64,000 nt of DNA, taken from the NCBI GenBank assembly GCA_030272155.1, contig CP126200.1, positions 1,798,001 to 1,862,000 of the forward strand, given 5' to 3'. The position numbers and the translations under genes were made by a program. This document shows, one piece after another, positions 22,045-33,703 of this stretch. Source of the DNA: Tetradesmus obliquus. Its lineage: Eukaryota; Chlorophyta; Chlorophyceae; Sphaeropleales; Scenedesmaceae. The notes below the pieces were generated by a model. The model was not told the DNA's origin. It searched no databases and worked only from the letters and a program-made list of their open reading frames with translations. Each line of letters starts with the position of its first letter. Position 1 is the first letter of the stretch.

Positions 22045-23314
22045 CTAGCACGGCTCATTCAAATCCGAAGGAATGGAGGCAGCCTCTGCTGCCGCCTCCA
22101 CATCACCCTCCTTGACGTGATAGCCGCCCTGGTAGCCGATAGTGCCTGCATCTTCCTTGGCGAGGGCATATGCAAGGGCTGGGTCCACCTGCACAGCTTC
22201 TGCCGCTGCAACAGCAAGTGTAGTACAAAGTGTCAACGACAGCAGCATGAAATGTGAGTTGCGGTTGCAACCTTGTGACAGTTGCGCACCTTGAGCAGTT
22301 TGCTGTACCAGTGCTGGCGCCTGTGCATGTGCGGTCAGCATTGTGCAATGTCATATCTGCACCACGTCACATGCAGTAGAGCTAGCGTCTTGCAATTGGG
22401 CACCAGGCTGTACAATGCAGATTTGCCTGTCACAGACACGGTGTATGAGCCTGCGGCCCTACTATGGTCAGTGATAGCTCGTTTCGGCATGTGCTGCTTA
22501 CCTGTGGGTGCTTTCACGCCCTCCTTAAAAACCTCATGGCCTGCTTAGTGTGGTGTCAGTTAATGCGGCACATGGCAGGCGGCAATTGCAAGCGGAGAGC
22601 AGTGTATGTGTCAGTGGCGCTCGTACATCAAGTTGAGCGCGGCATGTGCAGTGCATGGCATCTCCTGGTGGAATGTCATGCCAATATCCAAAGTCACGCC
22701 GTCACCAGCTGCAGATTGACGCTGTAGCTGTTCAACAGTGCTGAGGCAGACACAGCATGGCCTGCTGCCACACACCACAAAGTGCTGCATTGCCGAGAAA
22801 TGCAGAGCAGTATTCTTATATGCAGCTGCTATCCAGGCACCATCTGGTTCGCTAGACGGCCTAATATCTTGCGCAAGATCCCAGCGGGAACTTCCTATTG
22901 GCACCTGCTGACCTGGACAGCTGAGCTGTCACCACGAACGCCTACCTGCCACCTTGACGCCACCTGTACCACGGGAAAATTCACGTGTGGAACAAGGAAG
23001 TCAGAGGGTTATGTGTTTGCTTACAGCAGACCGCTAGCACGTGCTGCGCACTATGAAGCGAGTGCTACCACTCTGCTCGTTCTGGCCTAGCAGGGCGTTC
23101 GTGGCATCTAGGGGGACATGCACCGGCTTATCATGAGCCATTGAGCAGGTAAAAACTGTTGAAACGTTGCTTACATGCATGCACGCGCATCATTGCACGC
23201 AAGCGCTGTGTTCAAGCCCCTGTTCCTGCAACATCTCATCTCACCAACGCCAGCCTCAGGCTCAGGCTCACCGTCGACCTTGTCATTGATCTTTGTTCCT
23301 TCGTAATCAGCCAT
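22045..23314 (-). CDS. Small hydrophilic protein with micro-exons (tentative, 5 exons)
   Basis: Model on the minus strand: 23314-23272, 22963-22946 (18 nt), 22540-22502 (39 nt), 22313-22290 (24 nt), 22205-22045. All junctions are phase 1 and the sum is 285 nt, 94 residues. It starts MADYEGTKINDKVD in a good ATG context (CCCAATGGCT). It continues HEVFKEGVKAPT and ends VDPALAYALAKEDAGTIGYQ, GGYHVKEGDVEAAAE, SDLNEPC. The charged, glycine-containing composition is soluble-protein-like, but I know no matching family. A further candidate segment with good acceptor at about 22710-22611 (GDGVTLDIGMTFHQEM) has no matching donor and is left out. The final exon is the safest part. Confidence 0.45.
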
Positions 23315-26300
23315 TGGGAATGCTTGGCGGGCAGGCCTTGCAGCAGAGCTGATCACGGCAGGTTACTGGAGTGCTTTGTGCAACGCTACAGTGGGCGACC
23401 ACAACCTTGGCAAATAGCACAGAAGCACACACAGTCTTGCTGACTCCTTAGTGGTGCGCGTCGTTCACTACAGAAGACCTGAAACAACCGTTTGATAAGT
23501 AGGTTTCGCTGCCCATCAACTCTTCGAGACATGACGGACTGGCCAGTGGATGTGATGTATGAAGCTTTTCCCACAGTTAGTGGAAGTTTGAGAATTGATG
23601 CAACCGTACGATGAGTACGAGTCGCGGCCCGTCAACTCGTCAAGACATGAGACTAGCTGCTAGTAGTGGATGTGATGGTCTGATCATACTTCATAAAGCA
23701 GTGTTTGAAGCGCCACTGGGGGGCCACTGCCTCCCAAACAAGTATGATGATGTTCTACCTTCCTCCCTCTCCCTCCACTCTGGAAAAGGGGTACTCAAGA
23801 TTACACACGCCCGTTCTCAACGACCAGCCAGGGACTGCTGGTGAGGTGCTGCAAAGCCTCCACTTCTAGTGTGAGTCACAAGGCTGGATTACATCAGCAA
23901 ATGGTACAAAAAAATCAGCTGGCACAACTGCCATGTGGCATGCATAACATGCATATGCACATACCATGGCACAGGCATAGAGCTGCTGCCAGCAACTGCC
24001 AGCTCAATTGATCCCAGCCACCAACAGGAAGCATATGGAAGGTTGGTGAATGATCAGATGTAGATGTGCTAGATCTGGTCCCCTGCCGTGCAGGCAGCCA
24101 ACTGAGAAGTCAAAACGTGGAGCATGAGCAACTACCAAAGACACTACCGCGCCGGGCACAGGTAGCACGGCAATTCAATGTGCTACAGCAGCACACATAG
24201 ATGCCGAATACAGGCACGTGCCAGCGACGTGATGTTGTACAAAAGAAGACCGACAGGTTACTGACCACGCATGCAGCTGTGCGACATCACCATGCGGATC
24301 ATTCACCAGCTGCAATGCGGCTGCCACATGCTGGCTGAGCTACAGGAAAGGTAGCATGCACATCACCAGACACATGCTGTTCCACAAAACTTTCCAGATT
24401 CTGCTCGGCACAGTGCAAGGAAACTTGTGCCACCACGAGGCCAGCAGAGTGCTAGCAACCTCAAGCAGCAGCAGCAGCAGCAGTGGGCAGCTGCAGCAAA
24501 GCACCAAAACCTGTTGCAGAGCTGCTGCATCTTCATAAGCTGCTTCTGCATTGCTTGCTTTGGGACCCTTGACCAACCAGCCCCTCGATCAGCCACCCAA
24601 CCAGCCAGCGGCCAGCTCACCGTAACCCTCGCATGATACCTTCAGAATGTGGTACCGCTTACTACTGACACTTCTGGTACCTGATACTATGCACAGCGCC
24701 AGCAGCTGTGCAGACAAGCAAGATTGCACACTGACACCGCCACCGCATGTGCGACCACGGGCCCCTGTGGGTGCATGCCAAAACATGCACTTTGCCACCG
24801 TCCTGTGCCACTGGCTTCATGTACCAATCTCTTAGCCATGCAGCGAGCCTACCTGGGAGCACAGCTGACAGAGAGTCCTCTTGCAACGCACCCAAACAAG
24901 TAAACACGCGCCATCAGCAGCAGCTGCTGCAGCGACCACAGACGCTACGCTCAGCACTGACAGACACGCCAGTGTGATAGCTCCCAACTGAACAAACAGC
25001 GCTCACCAATTGCAGCCAGACCCCTCCCAACGCTGTGCATCACACATGATCTGCCACAGTCAAGCACACTCCTCGGCAGCAAAGAGGCCACTGTCCTGCA
25101 GGATAGCTGCTTGCAGCTGATCACAGCAGCAGCGGCGCAAACAACAATCGGCAGCTGTGGTGGCACCCAGGTGCCACCATTGCAGCTGCCCCTCTCCCAA
25201 CGCAGGCTGCTGCAGCCCAATTGCACAAACACATGGGCAGGTGCAGCCTGCGAGGACATCTCATCCACAAACACACAAGCGCACATGCACTCCAACTCGC
25301 CAGCGCACAACCATGCCAGCGCACAACCATGCCAGCGTACTCGCTTGCCAGCGCACATGCACACCAGCATGTTGATTTTGGAGTTCTGCATGAACTGCAC
25401 AGTGTGCAGCCCTGCCAGTTTCATTGCCTCTCAAGCACTGAAGAGAGTGAGACACTCAATCAGAACTGCTGAGCACTGCGCACTGACAAACACCACTCCA
25501 CAACTGCAACAAACTGCCAGCCAGCCTCTTGTCCTATACTGCAGAGCCAGAGCAGGCTGGCAGAACAGAGCTGAGACAGAGAGGGCCGCTCTCAGCCACT
25601 CTGTATGCTGTGTGCTCAATCTGTGGAAGGCAGTAGATTCTTCTCAACTCGTGAGACGCTAGCTAGCTGGCTAGCTAGCACACAGCAGCCTGCTGCTGCA
25701 GCAGGTGCTTGCATGCTGGCGAGTGCCTTGGATGGCAAAGAACAACAAAAGAACACAGGGCAGCTGCTGACAAAAGAGGATCAGTACATGTCTGGCAAAA
25801 CCCAATGTTCAGGGTTGCCACGTAACACATGCTGAAACCTAAGCATGACACGTTCCAGGCACGCATAGAATGCATGGCAAGCTTGCGCAAGCCACCACAC
25901 TGCACGCGGTGTTACGGAACGGTAACAACACTTGTGAACATATAGTATAAGCAATACCCCATGCAAAACCCTGTGGTGACGTGGCATGTAACAAACAGCA
26001 CACATCACCACGCATGGGGCCCTCCCACATTACCATGCACAGCATCCATTGGCAAATTCCCAAGCACGGCTGCAATGCAGTCGCAGCACCAATCTGCGTG
26101 CACATGGCACAAGCAGACCACGCAACAGACTCTTCTACAAGCACGCTGTGCTAACCTAGCGATGCGGCACATGTCGCCTGCCATGTTTGCACACCATGGC
26201 GCTTGCAAAGGTCCACTGGCAGTTCTACAGCATCTTTAATACCACTGCACTGCTCTCACACCTCTGAACCTCAGCAACAACATCACCTCCTCTGCATGCG

Positions 26301-26515
26301 CGTGTTCAAACAAACTCCCTCCCAAGCCTGACACAGTCGACCAACACCCCACGCCACTGCTGCAACCAAAGAGCATGCAACAGCAGGACCCACTACATCA
26401 CATGTTGCTGGGCAGCAGCACAACTACAACTTCAACTGTTGTTCTCCCATGGTCACGTTGTGAGCTGACACTCTCAGCAGCAACCACACCATCCACAAAT
26501 CGCCTGCTCAACCGC
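23315..26515. other. Long interval without a recognised gene
   Basis: No exon chain is convincing on either strand. It includes a diverged direct repeat (23482-23677), a short CAG run near 24466, a 16-bp tandem repeat near 25310-25340 and a GCTAGCTAGC palindrome at 25659-25679. The right end should be the 3' UTR of the minus-strand gene ending at 26516. Confidence 0.45.
23482..23677. repeat. Diverged direct repeat, two copies of about 75 bp
   Basis: Segments starting CAACCG at about 23484 and 23602 align over some 75 bp. Shared blocks include CCCATCAACTC / CCCGTCAACTC, AGACATGA and GTGGATGTGATG. They may be remains of a repetitive element. Confidence 0.6.
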
Positions 26516-29500
26516 TCAGTCCTGCTGCTGGTACACCGTAACAGGCACCAGCGCACGCTCCGGAGGCACCAGGAAGTAGTCCCCACCACCCACCACAGCC
26601 CCCTCGCTGATGTATCCCCTGCCGCTGCCGCTGCGCTCGCTCCAGCGCTGCGTACGCTTGCGGTTGCCGACCTTGAGGTCTGACCCGCTGCCCTCGACTG
26701 CCTCCTGCATGTTGTTCATTGCAGTGGAGAAGAAGCGCGCGAAGAAGCCCAGGTGGTCCTGCAGGAGCTGCTCCGCGGCTTGCCTGCAGGAATTTAAAAA
26801 GTGACACAATAACAGAGGGTGCAGCGGGAGCAGTAGTGTGTCAGTACAAATGTCGGCGCAAGCGCGTGCGATAGCAGAAGCAGGATACTGCCCACCGGCA
26901 AGCAACTGCTCACTTCACGTAGCGCTTCAAAGTGTGCAGAAGAACTGAATGCCCTCTCTCACCACCCCCTACAAACCACATGCCTCCCAATTCACATAAT
27001 GTAAGCACATCTTTGCAAGCACAACAGCTTGCTGCAAGACAAACAAGCCCACCTGCACGCCTCTTGTTGTGCAGGGCTGCATGCGTGCTTGGCCCTCAGC
27101 TGCGCCTCCCCAAAACACATGTGCGCAAAGCAAGCAACCCAGCAAATCAAACCCAGCATGCAGCCCCTGAAAGCCTAGCAGCTAGCTCAGCGGCCCCCAA
27201 ATCACACCTGCGTGCCTCTTCCTGTGCGGGGCTGTACGCGCGCTTGGCCCTCAGCAGCGCCTCCTCCTTCCTCTTGCGTTCCAAGACCACCCAAACAACA
27301 GCAAAAACAAAAGCAGGAACACATGCAAACAACAGCGCAGCAGCCCCACCTACGCGCCTCTTCTTGTGCAGGGCTGTATGCGCGCTTTGCCCTCAGCTGC
27401 GCCTCCTCCTTGCGCTTCCTCTCCTTCATGAAGCTCATGGTAGCATCAAACACATCGGTCACGCGGCCCTGCCCAGCCATCATCACACCCACGTTGACGC
27501 GCTCCACGCGGTTCTGCATCACGTACTCGAGCGCTGGCAGGTCCTGCTTCTGCACCCAATGGATGCAGTTGACCGGGCAGGAGTCTGCATATGGCGGCCA
27601 GCATTTTGCAGGTTGCAGGACAAGGGGAGTTATTGACTGCAGCGTGCAGGACAGGGGGAGTTATTGACTGGGGCGTGCAGGACGGGGGAAGCGATACTTT
27701 GGCTGCCGGGATGTGTACAGGACTGGCAGCAGCAGCAGTGTAGGGCCAGACAATGGGATTGCATGCGTACACAGGTGAACGGTGTCGTCTGATGCAACCC
27801 ACTGCTCAAAAGCAACGCAACAGCAAGTTCCCTTGACAGCGCAATATGCATTGAGCTGTTGCACTGGTACAGCACGATAATGAAAACGGCATGCATGACA
27901 CGAACAGAGCATATGTGCTGTTGCCCAGGCCTTCAGCTGAATAGTTATCTTTCAGATGCCGAAGCATCAGATTTCACCTATTCAAACTTTAAAACATACA
28001 TCATGCGGCCTGGGTTCCTGGCTGCTGCAACAGCAGCAGTTCAGCACGTGCGCAGCCATAACACAAGCAACAAGTGCATGCCTGTTCACACCATGGTGCT
28101 TCCACACCCAACGTCACCACCGCACGCAACAAGCATCACACCAATGCTGCAAAAATAAAATATACCAGTTATAACAGCCAGCTTAAACCGGCTTACCGAT
28201 TGCTGATTGCAGCTCTTCCTCATTGTTCAGCCACTGCGCATACACTCTGCTGCGGCCATGCTCCGGCTCAATCCTGCAAGCAGCAGCAGCAGGGTCAGCA
28301 AGCCGACTCGATACATGCCAGCCAACATTGATCACCAGCACCGCAGCCACTGATGCATGAGCATGAACTGGCGCCAGCCTGTGCAAGCAGTCCCAGCCAA
28401 ACAGGCACGCAAGATGAGCCAACATCACACAACACAGCACCCCCACCCCAAACCTCAACGCTAGATATAAATAAGCAGCGCACCTGAAGCATGCTGGCGC
28501 GTGCCACACGCATTGCTTGCAACCGATGCAGGTGTTCTCATCCACAAACACGGCACGGTTCTCGGCTGGGTCTTCATTCTTGGCCATGGAGCTCGTGCCA
28601 GGCATCCACTTGCTCAGTGGCTCGCCTGCAGGGCAACAGCGGTTGAACACAACATTAATCAGGGTTGTTCTGATTGTAATGTGATTACTGACCCATGGGT
28701 AGATCTTTACCTCATTGATTTGGATTAGGATCTCCTGATTAAATAAATACTTTGGTGACGCATGCGCTGACAACATTCAACAGCACATGTGCTGCTTGTC
28801 GGGAAGAAGGGTGGTGGCGCTGTTTGCCAGGTGTTGGAACCTCTCCCTTTGCAGGTGTCGATGCGGGTGTGTTCTTGAATGACTTGGGTTTTGCAGGCAG
28901 CATAATCCAAGTCGCATAAGAAGACACCGGCATCAACACCTGCAAAGGCAGATCCGCCAACATCTGACCAGCCAAACGCCAAGCTTCTTTGAGAGAATGC
29001 CGCTACTAGCGGCCATGTGCACACCTGCATTCGCAGCCATACATACACTGGTGGCCTGCACGGGTATTGCAGCCATCTTCAAAGAGCGGCGTGCACTGCC
29101 GCTAGCAGGAGCATATTGAGGATGCTCCTACTGGCTGCCGTGCACGTCGCTCACTGAACATGGCTGAAACACCCGCCCAACCACCGACGCAACATGGGCT
29201 TTGCTGCTGCTGCTGGCGCTGCTACTTGGCTCGTGCCACTCCCCAAAGCACCGGATACCGCATCCTTGTTTCAAAACACAATATCATTCACACGCCAACC
29301 ACCCCAAGTGTTGTAAATCACACCTGTGTAGTCATCCTCCTCATCAGCCAGGGCAGTCTCCAGGCGGGCGTTGTAGGCCTGGCGCGCCCCCACATCACTC
29401 AGCACCTGCAGCAGCACAGCACGGCACAGCGCAGCATAACACGCGTTTCTTGGATGCTTCAACGGCCTGCTTGCATGCAGCTGATGCAGTTGTTCACTGT

Positions 29501-30713
29501 CAACAACAAAGCACACGTTGCACACTGACAGTTGCTGCGCAGAGCATCAGCAGGCAGCAACAGCACTGCAAAGTTTGCTGCAGTGCGCAGTACACCGCCA
29601 CAATGAGAAGCAGCTGTCAAGCTTGCCCCCAGAGCAACAAGCCACTACTCACCAACTGCTGTAGCACCCAACTTGTTGCCACCTGCTGCTGTGTGTACGC
29701 CTTTCTGCAGTTGCCAAAACAAAATACGGGCCGTCGAGAGCCATGGCAGCACCCACCTCATACGCCTCATTCAGCAGGATGCAAAGGTTGTGGCCCTTGT
29801 CTCCCAGGTAGTCTGGGTGGCACTCCTTAGCCATGGATCTATAGGCACGCTTGATCTCCTCTGCGCTTGCATCATCATCGACCTGCGAATCATTCACCAG
29901 GCATGAGCAGCGCAGAGAGATGTCAGGGGTGTGGCCAGCAGAAAAAGCTTTCCTGCAAGCAGCGGCACGTGCGGGAGGCCGGGGAAGCTGCATGCACGCT
30001 GTAATGTCCTCCGCAGTTGCGCCATAATCCAGCTGCAGTTGCCCGAATGCAGCGCAGCAGCCAGTGCCATGGCCAGCCTTTGCTGGATGCAGGACTCAGG
30101 CATGCTTGCGCGCTGCTGCAGCCACCCTGCAGGCACCTGTACTTTGCTGTGCAGTACCTGCAGCTGCTTGCAGGAGACTGTACAACTGCCAGGCTGCACG
30201 TTGACCAACTGCTTGCAAAGGCCCGTTGCCGCATGCTGATATAGCACAGATACGTCACAGCAACAATCGCTCTAGGGTCTTGGTTGACCAGCAGGGTGAC
30301 AGCAGCACCCTCTCTCACCCCAAGCACTTCGTAGTAGTCTACCAGACCATTCGCTAGCATGACCTTGGGGCCTGCTGCTGTTGCTGTTGCCGCACACTCG
30401 CAGCGCCGCTGGCGCTTAGCTGCAAAGGACATGTCAGGGACAGACCAGGACAGACATATGTTTAGTAAACACAACGAATGCACAAGCAACAGCTGCCGTT
30501 GGTTGGGCTGCTGCAGCTGGCATGCAGTCATGATGTCAGGGCGCTCGCATGACAGCGATAGAGCACCTGCAAGGAGCTGTATTTCTTACCATGGCTTACA
30601 GCTACGGAGATCCGGGGCTGCACGCTGCCCACGAGGCTGCGGGGCTGAGCTGGCAGCTGTGCAGCACGAGGATGCGTTGCTGTTGGAAGCGAACTGAGCA
30701 GGCTGAACGCCAT
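26516..30713 (-). CDS. Plastid J-domain protein with [4Fe-4S] ferredoxin domain (CDJ3/4/5 type, 8 exons)
   Basis: Exons 30713-30590, 30419-30319, 29882-29757, 29405-29324, 28625-28484, 28273-28197, 27584-27350, 26783-26516 sum to 1155 nt, 384 residues, all phases matching. Order: a transit-like N-terminus; a J domain (DYYEVLG, then HPD at residues 97-99); a bacterial-type ferredoxin domain with CIGCKQC (Cys 177, 180, 183) and later SCPVNC (Cys 220), the expected ligands of one [4Fe-4S] cluster; a charged KERKRKEEAQ helix; and a C-terminal GFFARFFSTAMNN region. Chlamydomonas CDJ3, CDJ4 and CDJ5 have this architecture and are thought to recruit plastid Hsp70 for redox or Fe-S linked tasks. I cannot say which of the three this matches. 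Exon 7's donor edge is copied twice downstream, and intron 4 holds a long foldback. Confidence 0.87.
27050..27428 (-). repeat. Exon-7 donor edge in three versions
   Basis: The genuine end of exon 7 (27350-27428) is repeated at about 27207-27283 and 27050-27112. Each codes for a KEEAxLRAKxAxSPAQ-like stretch and ends in a GCAG|GT donor of the same phase. The middle copy keeps an open reading frame; the furthest copy is more diverged. Confidence 0.85.
28841..28953 (-). repeat. Long intronic foldback (about 53-nt arms, 7-nt loop)
   Basis: The segment 28841-28893 is largely the reverse complement of 28901-28953 around the loop CAGGCAG. Both arms contain TTTGCAGGTGTnGATGC and GACTTGG on their respective strands. 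It lies in intron 4 of the J-domain/ferredoxin gene. Its size and imperfect pairing resemble a microRNA precursor or a short foldback element. Confidence 0.75.
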
Positions 30714-33703
30714 GTCGCCGGGCTGCTCAAGGCTTAGTTGACTATTGTGTATTGGATTGAAAAGGCGATCACGGACTCAGCGCACAGCCACTTCGAGCTG
30801 ATGCACCAACACGATCTGTTGATTGCTTGCGTTGCAGGGTCAGCACTGACACTGTAACCTATGCACAAAGGTAACCGTTTGAAGGTAAGAAGAGCTGCAA
30901 CAAGGCGGGCCCAGACGTGTGTACAGGTCGTGCACTTCGGAAGCAGCACACGCTCGCACACACGCTGCTACTTGAACGGAACTGGCGCCGGATGGAAGCA
31001 GTCTGCGTGAGCCACACACGCTTCATGACGCAATCCCTGTCAACCCTAGCCGGGTTGGATCTCAACCAAGTGTTACATGGGCAACATGTCATGCATAGCC
31101 ACAACGTGCCGTACACAACGACAAATGCATGATTTTAGGCGGATGTGCCGCCTAGCGACCTGCTGCTGCGAGCCAGGGGGCAGTGCTGCCTTCCACCGAT
31201 GGGCCACCGACAGGTCAGACTCTGACCGATGAGAGGCAGAGTCTATTCGCAAGGTACGCAGCACTTTCTTTAAAACACCGGTACCAGATTGCAACATACG
31301 ATTATACCAGCAAAAACACAGAAGAACCGTACAGGACAACCCGACAGGCTGGGCAGCAACCTGTCTGTGAGGAATCCCTGGACAACCCCAAGCACAGGGT
31401 GCATCATGACAGAAAGAGCGGCATATCTTCCTACATGTACACACGCTGACAACACTTCGCAGTGCCACAAAGTCATTGAACGATGCCTCACAGGCGACGC
31501 AACTGGCAAGGAGACATATCAGCGCTGGCGCTGCCATGCCTGCAGGAGCTCACACAGGAGGCGATCTCGCGCCCATGTACACCAAACCTGTGCACAATGC
31601 CTAATGCTGCTGCTACAACGAGTACAAGCCTACCAGCATAGCCTGCTTGCAAAGCTAGACACAGAATCATACACACTGTTCTTTTGTATCAACCTACTTT
31701 GCCCAGTCTGCCCCGTGTAACGTGCATGGCTGTCCAGAAAACATGCACATGCACGGCATCACCGCCAGGGACTGCCAGACACGACAACCCTACCTGCAAA
31801 ACAAAAAACGCCCTTGATGATAAGGGCTAGTCTGCAAACTTACGAAGCTGACTGCTGTCTGCAGCCCCACCCTACTGCTAAATTAGCTGAAGATTTTGTG
31901 ATGCGGGTATACACGCCACGCCTAGACAGTCCGCACACCACAGCAAACCTATACGATGCCATCCACGATGAAAGCTGCAGCAATCCACCCGTTAGGCAGG
32001 CCACACAGCCCACACCGAGGATGCTTGGCAGCAGCAGAGGCTGCGCCGCCACAGCTGCCGACAACAATTATGCAACCTGCATCACTGAAGGACACACTGC
32101 ACCGTTCATGTCGAACCCAGTGCAGCTACCTGCGCATTGCTGCCTTTGAGCTGCACAATGCACATCAGCACGGCCTCGCACAGTGCTGCAGTCCACCATG
32201 AATTGTTCCTCTTTGAACATATGCAGGTGCATGCAGCAGCAACATCAGCGTAAACCACCACAGAGCTGCACAACAAACCACAGTTAAGCCTGTGGCCTCA
32301 GTCTGGACTTGCAAAATGATACAAGGGCCTAGCACACTGCAGCTCGTACCCATGCCTTTTGAGATGCCGCAGCAAAACAGGCGTAACATGTGCTGTGTTT
32401 GCACGCCACGCGACATATGCTGCAAACCCCCCACCACCAGGCACCATGCGCTGGGCATACCCTGCCATGCTGTACATGCAGCTCACATAGGCAGCAACCG
32501 GTTCCTGTGTTATGGGTTGCTGTAAACGGCTGCAGCCTACACATGCCTACACTGACCATGACTCGCAAGGCGCACCGTAAACTGCCCTGTGTGCTGCTAG
32601 GACGCTCCCAAACTACTACAGCCATGCCATGCTCGATTGGCACTGCGCTAAACACTAGAATCCATGGCTGCTCAACACAGGCCGAGCCACCATTCGATCC
32701 CAGAATGGGAAGCCAATAGGCAAACAAAGGAGGCCAAGCAATGGCCCAGCCTGACACCAATGCACCACACGTCACAGCTGTACGACTGCCTATCCTCGGC
32801 CGGAGTCGGCACGTAGGCTGCACCTTACACTAGTCACACACAATGTGACCAGCAGCTCTCAGCCAATAGGCAAGCTAGCCCTGCTGAAGTGCGCCTGGCA
32901 GTTGTTGCATGCCCTACCCCTGGCCCCTGCAGCCAGTTGCTACCCAAGCAGCAAGCTAGCCCTGCCATTGTGTCCGAAGCAGCAAGCTGGCTCTGCAATC
33001 GTGTGCTAACAAGCCTGCTTTTGCACCCCCAAGGAAGTATTCAGGCAGCCAGATGTCATGATCCGCGCCATGCGCTGCAGCAATCCAGACACACAAAACA
33101 CCAGTACACAGATCACCCCATGAACCGGCTGTAGCTTGAGCCGATGTACCGCCCCCTGTGCAGTTGATGCTAGAGCTAGAAACATGTGAATGCGCCAGCG
33201 CAGCAACCAACAGTTGCAGCAGTTGCAGCAGTTGCAGCAGGTACCATGGCTTGCTACTTGCAGGATCTCACATGAGCAGCCGCAGCACAGCTCCGGCATT
33301 TAATCTGCAATGCTGCTGCACCGCTGCACAGACGGCTGGCAGCGCAGCGTGCAGCGCCACCAAACCAATCACCCAGCATGCGCGCATGTGCATACGCTCA
33401 CCCTACCAACGTGCTGCTGCTGCTGCTGCCATCAGAATGCGCAGAGCACAGCTACACCAGTCATCCGTCCAACGATCATGCAGGTAGGAACCATGGCGAC
33501 AACACCTATGCTGCGGGCGGACGCCAGATCACGCATGGTTGCCGCAACAATTTGCAAGCCAGGGCGCTCAACAGCCTGCCAGCACCCGCCAGCTGACTTG
33601 CCAAGGACAGCTGGAGCAGAACAAAACAAAATGTGCCGCAGCACCCTGGCCAGCACACACCAGCGCCACACCGCAACGCACCAGCCGCCAGCATCAGTTG
33701 CTG
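30714..33703. other. Long interval without a recognised gene
   Basis: Upstream region of the J-domain/ferredoxin gene and 3' flank of the minus-strand gene ending at 33704. Several open frames of 60-150 codons exist, but none has family motifs or a consistent splice structure. CAGTTG is repeated four times near 33213-33237. Confidence 0.45.

Noticed and set aside
22611-22710. Additional exon (GDGVTLDIGMTFHQEM) of the micro-exon gene
   Set aside because: The acceptor is fine, but no GT donor gives the phase 1 needed for the next exon. Kept out of the model.
23315-26515. Retroelement or transposon in the long gap
   Set aside because: I looked for reverse transcriptase, integrase and transposase motifs and for long terminal repeats and saw none. 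The only repeat is a diverged 75-bp pair.
28739-28975. Extra exon of the J-domain/ferredoxin gene near 28900
   Set aside because: A CTTTGCAG acceptor is present, but the exon 4 to exon 5 junction (29324 to 28625) is already in phase and continuous with the family. The segment is one arm of the foldback.
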